NCBI GenBank assembly: GCA_040954595.2
Contig: CM082578.2
Coordinates: forward strand, 6,510,001 to 6,574,000
Direction: 5' to 3'
Source: Balanoglossus misakiensis
Taxonomy: Eukaryota > Hemichordata
DNA: 64,000 nt
The translations under genes were made by a program, and so were the position numbers. Shown here piece after piece: positions 13,701 through 28,700 of this stretch. The notes under the pieces are model-generated. The model worked only from the letters and a program-made list of their open reading frames with translations, had not been told where the DNA came from and did not search any database. Within the stretch, counting starts at the first letter, position 1; each line of letters opens with the position of its first letter.

Positions 13701-16700
13701 AAAATCAAACAAGTAATGCAAATGTAGCTGATTTAATTCTGATATTTCTGTTTTCCCTATTGATACAGTTCATGCGTGTTTTAAGCAGATGTTGAATCTT
13801 TCTACGACCAGTGTCCTTGTAAATAATGACAGCACAGCTTAAAACTTAGAGCTCATCAAAATGGAAACCTTGCATGCCCAGTGACAATTAACAGTAAACA
13901 TCCACCTGCAGCAGGTGAATCTGACTTGTGATGTGTCTCTGGTGTTTTGTTTCGGTTTGGTTTTGCCATCAGAATTTTAATTTTGTTTGTGTATATAACG
14001 TCTGTGCGATGGGTGGACTTCATAGTTGAGGGTTTTAGAGTACAACATAACAATTAGAGTTAATGAGACCTTGAGTTATATATATACCGGTATATACATG
14101 GATATATATATCTGTGATTTGTTGTCAGACACACAACATAAACAGAGCGGCAGTGATTATATGGCTCAATTCTAAAGATAGCGAACAAACATTAATGTCA
14201 TTATCCTGATTTGTTCCACCAGGCGGTTCTTATTGTACTCAAAGAGGAAAAAATATCCCTTATTTTGTTAAGATTCATCCCCCAAAAATCAACAACTCTG
14301 CTTGTAGTTGTAGGTATATACATGTCCTTCAAAGTGCACTTTGTCCAGCTGACAATTAATAGCATTGGAAATGATGAAGCATTAGTTTTGATTTTAATAA
14401 CGAACAGAAAGCAAAAAAATGAAGAGCTGAGGCTGTAGCACGTACTGAAGAGCCAGCACGTATTGTAAAGACACCTTGAAGAAGTGATTAGCAGAGAGGG
14501 GTCGCGAGGGCCTTGACTCTAGTATTCATCAAAAAGCAACTGAGAAAAATTCAACTGGATAAGTTGTTTTCATTTGACAGATTGAAAATGTCGCTCAGAG
14601 GAGAATGAGCGCGCGGCGCAAATCAATTCTTCGATGGACTCCAGCCATCACTACATCTTATTACTTCTGTCGTCAGAATTGTATGTCGTGCGATGGCAAC
14701 AGAAATATCTATGGCACTTCAAGATATATTCGTTTTGTACATTTTTTGTTCTTTCAGTCTTTTGTCTTAAATTCTTTTGTGAAAATATAATATGTGGCAC
14801 AGATGTTACAAAAAGGGAACTTAGGCACAGGATATTGTATATTGATTTTTTTTCTCCTGCAAATATGTACCTCACATTGACATTGTTCATATTTTAAGCT
14901 GGGAGAAAAGAAATATTTTTTAAGAATAGAATTGCTGCTTCTGTATTTTATTATATCTCTTAATGATGTTCAATTTACAACAAGTCTAAAAATGAGAATA
15001 TGCATTGACACTGCTACTAGCCTAGAAAAAACCCAGGAATTACACCAAATTCTCAGTACAAAAACAAAACCTCCTGAATTAAATTATTTTTTAGTTGAAA
15101 TACCATTAAATGTCACAACTGAAGGCACACAGATGAAAGAGTTCGTTTTTGGATGCTGGGGGCATAAACAGTGTTCTGTATGGCCACCATTCTTGTGTTT
15201 TCTGCATCTTTCCAGTACGTGTGGTTTCATCAAAAGCATATCAATGGCTTTAGCTTCATTCACTAAACCTTCAGTGCTCGTACTTCTTGTACGTACGCAG
15301 AGTAGATTGTGCTATTCAATGCCTCTGGTACTGGACTGGAAAAAGAAACAACCTCAGTGGAGCCATTTTGAATGGTTGAATGGACAGTACGTGAAGAGAC
15401 TCAAAGCTAAACTGAAGATGCTTTCTTCTGAGCATGTTTCATCAACAATACAAAATGCCTTGGACAGATATTACAAATTTTTAATTCAAAATGAGAGATA
15501 AACTTTCAATATTTTGGGGGAAATTGGAACTTTATGATAGAAGTTGGGTTTTAAGCTTCTGTGGGCTTCAAATCTTGAACAGTTATCAGAATGACTGTCA
15601 GAATTGCATGAAACATAAAGAAACAACACATATGTATGTGCCTGTAGGTCTCAATCTTATATATTTAATTGTAGTAAACATTTTATTGTTAGGAGATCGA
15701 TGTCGCCAAGCCCTAACCATTATGCATATCTCTTGGTGTGCTTACTGTCTACTCTGGACTAAAACCTCATTTATATAATTATAATAATTTTAAAAAACTA
15801 TGGCTCACTAACATTTAATCCTTATCTGTTATCAAATGAAAATGCTTGAGTGGATTTGTGTGATATAGAAAAACAAAATGCTGATGGTGACTGATTTTGA
15901 GATAATGTAAAAGGGGCACCACAGAGACTGGCGGCCATTTTGAATTTCAAATTTGCGACAAATACTGCTCTCTCATTCAAAATTTTGCACAGTGACTCCC
16001 TTCAATTTTTATTCTCAATGTTAAGAGGAATAATTTCCAAGGCACATACTACATAACAGAAGCAAGTACAATGAGGGAATGAATATTTAATAAATCAAGA
16101 AGAAAAATTCTTGCTCATTTTGACATGTCAAGCAAATTCATCAGAAAACATTAAATAAACCAGAAGCAAATAACTTTTCAGTGTCGGGTAGTTAAACTTT
16201 TAGCAAACAAGAATTCAATGAAATTCAACCATCAATTCAAAACTCCCCCCCCCCCCCCCCCCCCCCAGCTGTAAATCAAGATTCCCACCAAAATCACCTA
16301 GCTTGGGTGAGCTGGTTCTTGTTCAATCAATTCTGTCTCATTGCCTATTCAATTCCACTGTTCCTTGATCCATGTCTGTTTTCCCCAGCAGCCTGCAATC
16401 AACAAAACCCCCAACAGCCTTATCCAACATAAATTCTACATAAAAAGTAAAAGTAATTGCAAATCCGCCGCAGCTGATAACACATATCTCCTCGTTTTGG
16501 AATGCACACAGTGTAAAAGCTATCGTAATTTATGGTCGCTGTGCATGTTGTTAGAATTCAGGAAAACATATCCCACCATTAGGGCAGTCCTGTGGGATCT
16601 AGTCCACATGGACATTGTTTCTATTTCAGGATTGGCAAATTGAGTTGTGGTGAAAATTATCAGAAATATAAGCCTGGCAAAATTGCACTCAACATTAATA

Positions 16701-19700
16701 TGCTGTAATCATAACAGATTTTTTTTCTTTTTATGTGATGTGTGTGTATATATGTGTGTGTATACTTAACACTTAAGCACTGCAAGAGATCTTTTTGAAA
16801 AGTGATTGTAAAAATTTCCTGCATTTGTTCCAATTATTCTGATGAATTATATTTTGTTCCTCGCATCTGATGATACATGTAGGTCGGAAGGACCATGAAA
16901 TAATGTCCCTAGGTGTTTAATAAGTTTTCCTGATCATAACGTTCACCTTTAGCTTCAGGAGTAGACGATGTTTACAACAAAAATGTGCTCAAGAAAATAC
17001 TGGATATAATTACATTGACTACGTAGCTAAAGTAGAAATTTTACCGTGTTGAAAATGGCAACCGCTGTGTAATCTGCACCAAACATGCAATACTTAATGG
17101 AATTGATGTGAATTGATGTCAGCTTTGAAATAATAACACAGGCTCGCTCTCCAAATCAACACTTCCTACTTCCTGATTGGACTCTGTCGTGAGATTGGAG
17201 TATATTGCCATGTATTAAACTTCTGTGGGTTTACTTTTTATGTTCATACGCCAAATCATAAAATCAGATAGTTATTTATCAATATTACCATTGTGAGGTG
17301 TCAATTATGACTACATTACCCACAGTTTATGTAAATTTTTATTTTATGATTATATCGCTCAATGATATAAACTACGTTTTGGCTCGCAAAGCCTGTGTGT
17401 CATCCATAGGAATTTTTTTAAAGCGAACACTGAATCCCCGCTTGAGGGTTTTCTGAGACGTGATTGTACATGCAGCTCGTGTCGATATTTCTTAATCCAC
17501 TGTTTTTAGGGGGTCTGCTTCCAAGAAGTGCTTCTGGTGATTGTCTGCGATCGAGCCAAATGGGGGAAAGATGATGAGCTTGGTTGCCAAGCAACAGCCG
17601 CTTTAAAGAGACCGTGGCTGCATGAAGATTGTGTACTTCAACCATGTTTTTTCCGCGACAGCTTTCTCTTGATTACCGAAGAAGTCTTGCTTGAGTTCTT
17701 CCCCTCCCCCTCAGTCAATCTGAGTGCGTTCAAATTTAGTGCCTGCCCCCGCCTACAGCTGTGGAACTGTAATTGAAAACCAAAGAAGTGACGCATTTTG
17801 AGGCCCAGTAGCACCTTTCCTGCTAAATCAGACAACAGAGCCAATCTTGGCATACTTACCTTACGGCATGTCCAAGTATACAATGAAACACACTATCGCC
17901 AAGCCAAGGCATATTTTGAAGAAATTTCTGGCCATGTCAGCCATTCTAAATCTTGATGAATTAAATGCAAAAAATAACGTAAAATGTACAAACAAACGGA
18001 AAAAGTGAAAGTCATTTTTGGCGGAAATAAATATGGAATATGGGACAGTGTGACAAATCGGTAGGATTAGAGACACATTTTGTTGGAATTAATGTTTACA
18101 AAAAAAATTTCATTGTTGGCATGTGTCATCTACAGTCACGTCCAACATGAACAAAGAATTGACAGTCCTGAGTGTTGGCACGTACCGGTAGTACATTTTT
18201 AGTTCATATCGATTGAAAACCGGCATTCAAAATAGAAAAGAGGAAATCTGTGTTTTCCGAAGTCATTATGTTGTCCAAGTGACGTCAATGGAAGTACTTA
18301 CACATCGGCAGCGTGACGGATGACAGTGGTGGTTGCCAGGGCAACGGAGCGCGAGAGATGCGTGGATGCCCGTCGCATATTTTTGAAGTTGGCTACAGAG
18401 GAAGCACATAATGACCTATTTAAAAATTTTGCCGCAGTCGGACGACCGATTCAATTTGTCCCCCTTCTGTTGTGGCACACTTTTGTGGTTTTCACACCGA
18501 ATTGGAGTTTAATCCTGGTTTCAATGGATTTTTTTTCCCCACAGTGGACCGGAAGACTTAGTTCTTTATTTTATGAGTACATAAGACTTTGATCTCCTAC
18601 TATAATACTTTGATCTCCTATTTTTTTATTTGCTATCATATGAACTGAACTGGTTTCAGCTGGGGGAAATACTTCCGCATCAGCTTGCCTATCCCAAATA
18701 GATGGACATTCTGTATGAGCCTAGGAACGTCAATCACTGTGTTTGCCCTATAAAACACAAGATCTATCAGATCTATAATATAAAATAATATTCTGGTCTA
18801 TTTTCATTCAATTCACAAAATATGATACATTGCTGAAATCATCAATGCATTATCACAAAAGTTGTTTATTTTCTTAGTTTGAGTTATTAATATAATTTTG
18901 TTTTGCGTGAGATGGTAGATCGTGCTGTGTTGATACTGAGACATGCTGGTATGATGGAAGTGTAACAGGCTGTTTTACAGAATTTCATGTGTGCTCTATC
19001 GTTTGGAAGAAGTAAAAATCAGCATTTGTCAGCAAGGAGGATTTGTTTATGTCATTTTGGTGTGGTATAGACAGTCAGTTAATGTGGGGATGGAAGATGG
19101 TGGTATTTATGGGAAAAGTTAAAATAAAATTATAACAAAAAAGGGAAAGTGAACACCGCAATTCTGTATGAGTGTCAAATTCGTCAATAAAATGGGAAAT
19201 AAAAGAACACCGCTTGACATGAATTCAAATCTATAGACACACCTGCAACCACTGTAAACCTTAACTGACATGTTTGGTATTTTTTGGACAAGATAGTAGT
19301 TCTGCTAAATTTAGAGATGGAGAGTCATCAAAAAGTTAGAAAGAATTGTAGTAAAGTTATGCTTTTCTGCTTTAAAGGTACATGGTCACCTCCAATTTAC
19401 ATGTGTCCATAAATTGGTGTACCTGAGTTTTCTAAAGAACATATGGTGGCACTCGTTTTTTTCGCGTGTGTCACCCACTAAAACCTGTGATTGGCTGGAT
19501 CTCAATTTGCCATGATAACTGGCAATGTTCTGATAACTTTCATGGGTAGCCACGTGGATGTATAAATCTTTTATTTTCTCTATAAACATGGTGGAATATT
19601 GCGTCATGAAGAACATTGATGCCAGCTGACACCTAAGTGATAGGTAAAAAACAATCAGAAAATTGTAAAAATAGCTGAATATTTATAGTAGCACTCCAAG

Positions 19701-22700
19701 GTTTTTTGTGGGACAGTAGGCACGTAATGCAACAATTCAAACTGCAGATACCTGGATGGGCATCGAACTCTCATTGGAAGTATAGCACTGTGAAATTTCC
19801 TAGGGAAAAAATAAAACAGTACTGTAGTGTAACTGGAAAGTAAAAGTTCATGTTGGTCTCCATGAAAGTGAAAGCCCTTCGATCAATGATAAAATTTATA
19901 TGAACAACAATGTGCGAGTCTTCCTGGATGTCGATGAATTGGAAGGAGACACGCAAATTGGTGTTGACGTGCAGAATGAGAAAAGGGGATATCGTTCAAT
20001 TGGAAAAAAATAATGACTCCCACAACTGCCAGAACGTAGGATTTGTCCTTTACGGATTTATTTTGTTTATGACGGTAACCTTCAATTATACAATAGCAAT
20101 ACTGGCATAAACATCGGGAATGTTCACTCGGGTCGAGGTGACAAGGTCTGTGTTTTGGTATCAGAATCCAATCTGGCCGTTAATTTGCGTAGGTAGTGGA
20201 CGTGGATTGATTTAAGTGGAAACAAAGATGGACACACCCCCGCAATGCTCTTTCACAAAGTAACGTGGAACATATAAGAACTTAATCCCCGGATCAGCAT
20301 GCAGTGCCTCAAGTTGATTTTGTGTTATCGAACATCTAGAGAGTCTGGATAAATTAACTGCGCATGTACTGTTGTAACATCATTCAGTTCTCCCTTTCTA
20401 CATGTATGATAACTGATGATCAGTCCCCCAGTTCAGGAAGTAAAAGTCACTGATCTTCATCAAGGACCCTGGGTTTAATATAAACTGAGAAAAATTATTG
20501 CAGTTTGTGTTGGAAAGGTGGCGTCGTTTGAACCTTGGGATAAAATGATGACAGGTAGCGCAGAATTTATTCTAATCAAACAAGTTCAGCTTTGATGGCA
20601 AGATATCACAAGAATTTAATTAAAGTTACACTGAGCCATACGCCTCTGCAGTTACATCTCTCGCACATCCCTCAAAAATGCCAAACCTCAAATGTAAGAT
20701 GAAAATCTCTCTTGCTGGTGCAGTAATCATACACAGAGTTTGTCTGAGAACAGCATCTGACAATCTCTTGACTAAAATGTCACCAGATTTGGCCTTTTCT
20801 CTCCCTCCCACTCGTTTCGCTCTAAGGGCGATATTATCTTCTGAAATATTTCAGTCACGCATCTTGTACAGTAAATCCAGTCTGATTAAAGATGGATGGG
20901 GAAAATTGTCACGACCATCACTTCTGAAACTCAAACATATCTGTTGGTGTCCAAAACAACCCCCGCAACACACCAGCAAGCTGTTGTTCACATTTGCCTT
21001 TTTCCTCAAACTGAAATGAAGTCAGCTAGGACACGTACGTAGCAGGGAATTTCCTTCCTCTTTCCTCCAGTGTAGTTTGAAAGTATTGTGAGACCTGTCA
21101 TTACGGACACCTCACTAATCAGGACACCTTTTGAAGACAAAAGTCACAGTTTGAATAGAATATTACCTGTCTATTAAGGACACCTCTCTATATTAAGGAC
21201 ATATTTTCTGGTCTCAGTGGTGTCCTCAATGGACAGGTTTCACTGTAAAATCATGAAAATAATGCAAGGAAGGGGCAGCTTGTGGGGCTCTTTTAATGTT
21301 TTAGCATGCAAGACAAAAATAACAGTAACCGTAACACCTGGGATATGATTGAGAATGATACAAATTCTTGTTTGATAAAAATAAACAGAGAGAAAACTCG
21401 GCAAGCAGTGCATGAATTCAGAATAGGTATTATTTGGGGCAAATAGTGTCGTATATGCCTATAGGGTCCAGAGAGAGAGTGTTGTACACCAAAACATTTA
21501 GATCTCCCAAACATTATCCTGTGTCACGTTTTCTATTCAACCAAGCTAAAAATACTTTATTTTCATTTATTCATTTCGCTCTGAGTACAGTTTGAGAAAA
21601 TCTGATTTCTTTTCTATAGGGAATGTCGATTTCACTGATTTCATAGGTATCAGCTGGACGGCCAATCTCTATAAAATTGCATCGCCATGGAAACTATGAC
21701 ATCAGTGTTAATATTTTGATGACCGTATTTTGTTTGACACCCTTCATACTGTGAATTCCTTCAGTGTACATAGAGTGACATATTGGACCCGGCCTCAAAT
21801 GGTATGCTTTGCCACTGAAATAAAAATTGTCTCTATTTGTTCCGCTGAAAGGCAGCATTTCACCACTTCACTGGTTGTAATTTAACGGCGGGAAAATGCA
21901 TTTCGCCGGCATCTCGCTTTACTCGACTGTGCTTTGAGAGCAAACAAAAAGACATTTGCGATCTCCTTTTGATAACTGTTCAGTTGTTACAAACGGAATC
22001 AGGTTGCTTGGGTGTAAAGTTGGGAATTCAGCTCAGTTAAGTGGTTTGTTTGTGAATACGACGGCGTGTTAATTTGATGATGCACGTATTGGTCGAAAGA
22101 CGAGCGAGTTATTCGGCTGTGTAGATGCTGTAGCTACAATTACCAATTTCGATCAAGTGGTCCGGTTACTTTTTATTGGAAAACTGCTTAATGTTGCTTT
22201 TCTATGTCGTTCTGAGCTTGAATTTCTTTCGTACGTTTCATCATCCATGACCTTACTGACCTTGTCAAAATTCTAATTATTATAAAGTTTTGGTAGAAAA
22301 AACACACGACAACTCCCTGAACCTACGCAAAGCATGATGGAATCACAGATTCCTCTGAGAAAAATATTTTAAAGCAAATTTAGGGTCGTGAGAATTTTCA
22401 AGCGTAAAGAAAAACATGTTGATCAAAAGACATCAAGCCTTGTTCAAGAAATCATTGGAATTAAAGTTCTCTGCACGTGTGTAAAATGACAGTGTTCGCT
22501 TAATCATACTGTATGCTCTCAATCTGTCTCCAACCTGGTGAAGGGGCAAATTGCTTGTGATTCCCATTGTGCAAATGAAAGCGGGTGTACCTGTGCTGGA
22601 CACTTCGTCTTATATTCGATGAATCTTCATCTGTGTTCATAGTGTGGGTGTATGTGACATTTTGCATCGTGTATCTCCAGAGACACTTTTATGAATAACG

Positions 22701-25700
22701 AAGATTATTCTGTCAGCTGAAAAAGTTCTTCTCACAGAAAAAAAACGTTTCACGTATATATGTCAAATGTAAAGAGACATTTTTCGCTTTCCTTGGGTTG
22801 TAATCCACTCCACAGACGTTAACTTTCGTTTGTGAATTACTGCCAAATGATTTCTGTCATATCTGTTCAACCAGGGGTGAGTGCGAGTGTAAATTTTCCC
22901 ATAAATAAGCAAAAACGGTGACTTTATTTTGACCCTTTGTAACATTCTGCCCTTTTTTGACAGTTTCTCTTTCTGTGACGTGGATTTCCTTGCATTAGCA
23001 GCAACAGCGGGATGTCAGAATGGTGTACGGTGTATAATGATTCTGTTGAATGGGTATTTGAAAAAGTGTTTGGATGTGAAAGTTCATACAAAATATAGAT
23101 CTTTTTACCGTGGGGAGTTTTTCACAAGCCAGCGGGACTGCACTACTAATCATCCAGTTTTGTGTACCTTTATGATGTCAAATTCTTATTTGGATTTATT
23201 TGCATCAGATTTATAATTGTATGTGTCAGCATACTTATGAAAACATACACCATTGCCAGTCAAATAATTTTCAAAATAAAATGATACGTTTGTGAGTGTA
23301 AATTGTAACAAAAACACCAACTTCAAATTCGTACATTCAAATTTTGCTATTTGTCCGACGAAGTCAGAGGTCAAGAAGCCTCAGTCATATACTTAAACAT
23401 CCCATGATGCAATGTTTTGTTCAATTCAATGTAGTTCTAAAAAAAAACATGTAAAAGTCTTTTTCAATCTGTGAGTCGGCATACAGTCTTCATTAATCTG
23501 ATCCTAGATTAAAATATTTTTGAGAAAATGCAATTCCACACGAATAATGGACATAGAAGACGATTGAAATAATTACAGAAAAATATAATACAAACCATAA
23601 TCTATATGTTGCATATTTATAAACGTATTCCTGGAATATTATCTTACACAAAAGTTGAAATGGAGACTGTATAGCTGCAACCAGAACTTCATTAATCCTA
23701 AGCCTGAGGGCTTCCTCGTTTCCAATCTCATACATTTATTCTTCAAGGATTAGTCACTCTGTTAGCATGTATTGCAATCCAGAATATAATGATGTACATG
23801 TATTTGTATTTCACAGTATTTACAGGTCCATCAGTCCTAATGACGAGGGTGTGAAGCATTTTCAGATTGATCCAAAGAATATGGAAGTCAAATTTTGAAA
23901 AATTGAATTACATATTACACTGTTTCAACATAACGATATTTGCTACGGATTTTTTTTTTTCCGTTTATAAGAAATGCTGATTTTCACCCTTGTCGTGTTA
24001 GTCAGTTTTGCACCTTTGAATTAGAGAACCTCTTAATATTCCATAACTTCACTTTACAAAGCTCAAAAAATCTATCAATTTACTGCTTGGCTAAATTTCA
24101 CTGTTTACATGCAGGAAGGACCATGTCTGATTCAGACGATACATCGCCAATCGTTGTTCGTGTTTTCACACTGCTTGTTGTCCGTTAAGTGCGGCGTGCT
24201 CATTAAAATACAAATCCATTAAATATTATTATATTAATTGCGAAGGGAGGGCTTGTGGTCCCAGTAGTGTGCGTTGGAGGATATTTTGTAATCGTAATGA
24301 AGAAAAAATCCAATTTGAAATGTCAAATGCATCTTAATCCCACACTGACTACATGCGCATACATTAAATATATTGCTAGATTTTCATTATTAATTTCATT
24401 TTCAGGAAGTCTTTTTTCTTGCTTCGAGTTACAGTGAGCGATGGGCAAAGGTTGTAAACTGCACCATGATTAAAGCGTTTTGAATGGAATAATAAATAGC
24501 AATCAATTAGGCGCATGAAGTAAGACATGATTCGGCGGCCGAAAGCAACTCGCAGTCGCAGATGGACTGTCGCACTAATTGCCTTGGAAGCTTAAAGTTG
24601 CCACATCAATCACGCAATAAAAAAATAAATCCGTCCGAAAGGGAGCCGGCTTCCCACGCAATTCTGTGACGTCAAATTGACTTTTTTCCTTTTAAAGTGA
24701 GCGTGCTACGATCCTGGCATTTCTCGAGTCTTGCTGCGGGGCTGTACAGATGTAACCTGTATGTCGCGTCGGTTCAAAAGCTCAACATTATTAAACTGAA
24801 ATTGGCAAGGTACATTTCAATCCCCATTTGGAATACATACAACTCAAAATTGGACATCAAAATTTTGAAATCCAACGGGAATCAAACTTTTTTGAAATAT
24901 CATGTTTTTTATTGTAGTTTGGTGTTAATTTTGGATTGTAGCCCATGAATTCAATTTAAAATTATGACAAAAATGTCAATCGTTTCCATATTGTTGCAGT
25001 TGGTACCCCCCCCCCTCCCCCTGTTCCAAATGCAGTGGCCTTGATTGTGTTTCTTATTCAGGGGAACTATTTGTGACTTCTTTTCTTCACCTTCTGTACT
25101 CTTGCTCTGTGTATATCATCCACACAGTCTTGTGCAGCATTGTTGTTGTTGATTTTAGATTGAACTTCAGTTTTCAGCCATACCAGTTATCCATGATCAC
25201 ACCCACACAGTCTCTGTTGACAAGATGAACCAGTCTTCCATCAGAATCTTCAACAACAATAAACAACTCATTTTTTTCACAAACAACCTACAGAGCAAAT
25301 TATTAACCAAAGAACAGTAGCCAGGTGGCAGCTACGCGTTTGAAATTTGTGAAACTGATTTTTTTCCTTGTGTGCAATCTCATCACCATAGTACAAGGTC
25401 ACATATAAAAAGAAATGTTAATTTGCATATGTATGAAGTGGTATAATATCATTTATGAGCAATGGTGATTGTTCAGTAATCTTATTTGCTCCAGGCATAG
25501 AGGGTCTGTGCTCATTCAAATAATTTGCTGTACTGGACTTGATTAGTATATTGAGTGTTCTTAGTGTGTTTGCGACGTGGACTTGCCATGTTAAGTCTGT
25601 AACACATATTGCCATGACCTGGACCATAACTCCTCATCAAAATTGCATCTCTTATGTGATTTGGAGTGTAATTGTGTCGTGTACGTGTCTTGGAGGCATG

Positions 25701-28700
25701 GTCATATTGTTGTTGTGTTAAATTTACAGAGAAGAAAGAATACAGTGATTTACAAATTCATGTATGTGTTAATATTCCTTGAAAAAAAACATGTCAGTTA
25801 TAAGCTTTTGAAAATTCTTCAGCAATTTGAAATTTTGTTCCAGCAAGACCAAATATTAAATTCTCTTGGAAGAATTGTGTTCTGTTAAACAGGAAATCAG
25901 GATTTTTACAATCATTTCAAAAGATTTATAAGTGAATAAAATTATAAGATTTGTAATAAAGCGTTAAAAATTAGAAGAGAAATCCATAACATGTGAGAGA
26001 TAGCTTGCTAAAAATATGTGTTTTATTGTGGTCTTAAAACTTCATTATTATGAGCAGACATGTAATTGCTTCCTTAACATTAAAAGTAGAAGTGTATGCA
26101 AATGTCGGGGAAAATGACCTAATTTATATTCCAGAGATGCCTGAGGCGCCAGGCAATCTCTGTTTCTCATCTTGCCTATATTGAGTTTGTACTCATGAAC
26201 AGTTACCGTCTGTATCTAGGCCATCAATTGACAAATTTGAATTTGATTTGGTTAGGATTTCAACGAGGTGAATGCAGAATGGAATGAGAGAATGTCGAGT
26301 GTGGTGTGGGGCCACTAGGGAGCGTGGTACGTGTCGTGTGAGTTCTGCCACAGGGGATTGTGGGTGGGAGCGGGGCGTTGTGGAGTATGGTAATACTGGG
26401 TAGCCAATTAAGAAGTTTTGCATAAGGAGAGGTCTGGGCAAATGGTGGACTTTGGAACATGGGGAATGTAGTATTTTAGGGGGGGGGGGGTCACAGGAGT
26501 TTTTGATACTATTGTGAAGTCAGGATTGATGCTACACTTCTGAGTGGGGGCTATCACTGGGAGTTTTATTGCATGTAGTTTTTAACACCAGGGCCATTGT
26601 ACATTGTACTTCTTTGTAACTGAATTTCTCAGAACTGTAACTAAGCAACAGAACTGAGATGTATTGGCATTGAAAACCCAAACCCAAATCATCAATCTCA
26701 CAATTTTCCTAGAAAATGTCACATTATCAACAAAATACATGAAATTGATACTAGTAAATATCAAAAGGAAATATTTTTCGGTGGATTCAAAGGCATGTCC
26801 ATGCAGTCATGGACAATCACGGTATATTTCATGACTTTTTCTCTTTGTCTCCTAGGTGATGATATACCTTATTGATCACGTGCTTCCAGACAGCTATTTT
26901 GCAAATAACCTACGGGCATTATCCGTGGACATGGCAGTATTCCGACAGCTCCTACATATCAAGCTACCGGGTCTATCAAAGCACTTGGACAATTTACAAC
27001 GCGCTGCCAATGATGATGGTTCTGGTAAGTGGACTCTAGAGGGCACTCTTTGCAGCCGTGGCTGGAATTTGATTGCGTGTGTATTTTCGTATCTGAGTTG
27101 TCCAATAGTATTTCTTTTGAGGAATACATGTGAACATGTACCAGGTAACTTAGCTACGAACCACTTAGAATACGGTTTCTCATGTATAAGCATTTGTGCC
27201 TGATGAATAAAGAGTGACTCAAGACTCCTCTATCAAAGTTTTGTTTCAATGTTGACTTTCCATTCATTGAATTGCACATTTTGAAATCTTATATTTTTCT
27301 ATATTGAATGACCCTTACACAATCAGGGGAAAAAACACGATTTTAACAGCATCTATTCTATTTTCTGCCCAGGTCACTACGAACCGCCTTTGACAAACGT
27401 CTTCACTATGCAATGGTTTTTGACTCTCTTTGCCACTTGTCTTCCAATACAAACCGTTCTGCGTGTGTGGGACTCTGTGTTCCTGGAGGGCAGTGAGATC
27501 CTCCTACGTACAGCACTAGCCATTTGGGCAAAACTCGGAGAGTAAGTCGCTTTCTTCGATTGTCTCTCGAATTTTCAGAAGTTTTTTTACCAAAGTCAAG
27601 AGAGGCTTTACATCCTATCCTGTTGCAGCAATTATCTAAGCACTCCTGCCATCAAGGTTTTACCATTAAATTTCTAGGTTTTATGTCATTCTATTTAAAT
27701 CGATTTTATGCCATGTATACTGATAAATGCAAGGTTGATGAAAGTCAAAATGTGTAGCACCACGTACTGCATACAAAGTAAAGTTGTACGAGTGTGGTAC
27801 TGCAGGTTCTGTGCAATTGCTTTTCATTTCATCTTTCCTGACATAGACTTTGTTCACACAGTCCTTACACATTACGAAGCATTATCATACCCGCCTCAGC
27901 CTTTTCACAACCAGTGTCGCGCAAAAGCGACTGACCAAATCAGTCGAACTGCAGAATAGGAAGATTTGTTATGTTTTTGTTGAGATGCAAATCATTTAGC
28001 ATGAACAACACTCTTCATGATGTGTTATATAAGTTCCCTTTGCTTTTTTCCCCCTCATCAATTATTCTCTTGCTGCCACGTCAACCGGAATAGAATACAA
28101 GGCGAAAAGCCATGCGAGAGCACGGCCAATGAAACTAAACCAGTTGACAGTGCAATTGACAAAATCCAGTCAGAGTCATGTAGATCAGAGTTATGCAAAT
28201 CGGATGATGATGATGATGATGGTCACGCTGAGGTCCCCGTGTTAAGGTCTGAGTCACATGACCAACATTATGGTTGCTGCATTGTTTTTGTTTTCAATTG
28301 GCAGCGTATTAAAATATATGTAGTTTGCGGTTTTGAGCGATGATCTTAGTACATAGATTCAAAGTTACTAATATCCCTACTGTTTGAATATCTATTCATA
28401 ACACAAGTTGGTTTTAGAGCAGCTGGCTCTCACTTCGCAGTTTCTGTATAATATTTCTAATCACCATTCTGTTTCGTTCTTCTGTCTGTTTGACAAGTAT
28501 TCAGAATTGCTGATTTTGGTGTGACGACTTTAATCATTCTAATCAAATGAAACATTTGATGAGCTACGTATAACACTGAAAAAACTCTTCCTATTAACAA
28601 CCAAGTGAACTTTTTCTTGTGATACCTGTGTCTGTCAAGTACTCATCTTTTGTTTGCTGTTGACCTTTAATTGTAATTATAAATTTTTTGAAAATCACGT

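Larger units (their letters stand above)
11230..26855. other. TBC1D30: TBC1D30 intron of 15.6 kb
   Basis: Bounded by GTATGT and CCTAG, and interrupts the TBC domain between DDALK and VMIYLIDHV. It contains candidate minus-strand exons (11694-11905, 17865-17944), an unassigned 189-codon frame (14932-15501), a tandem duplication (about 12521-12960), a CRE plus X-box site (18280-18345), a poly(C) tract, a MITE (21088-21247) and a dispersed repeat (19431-19521). From about 21.3 to 26.8 kb I see nothing beyond short unassigned frames and low-complexity G or C runs. Confidence 0.8.

Noticed and set aside
15930-15942. Perfect YY1-like motif ggcggccattttg in the large intron
   Set aside because: No CpG-rich context or first exon beside it; a single short motif is not enough to call a promoter.
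21888-21896. E2F-like site ggcgggaaa
   Set aside because: An isolated 9-bp match deep in an intron, expected by chance at this scale.
26193-26460. Pro/Ser/Thr-rich minus-strand frames
   Set aside because: They arise from a G-rich, low-complexity stretch and have no supporting splice or start signals.
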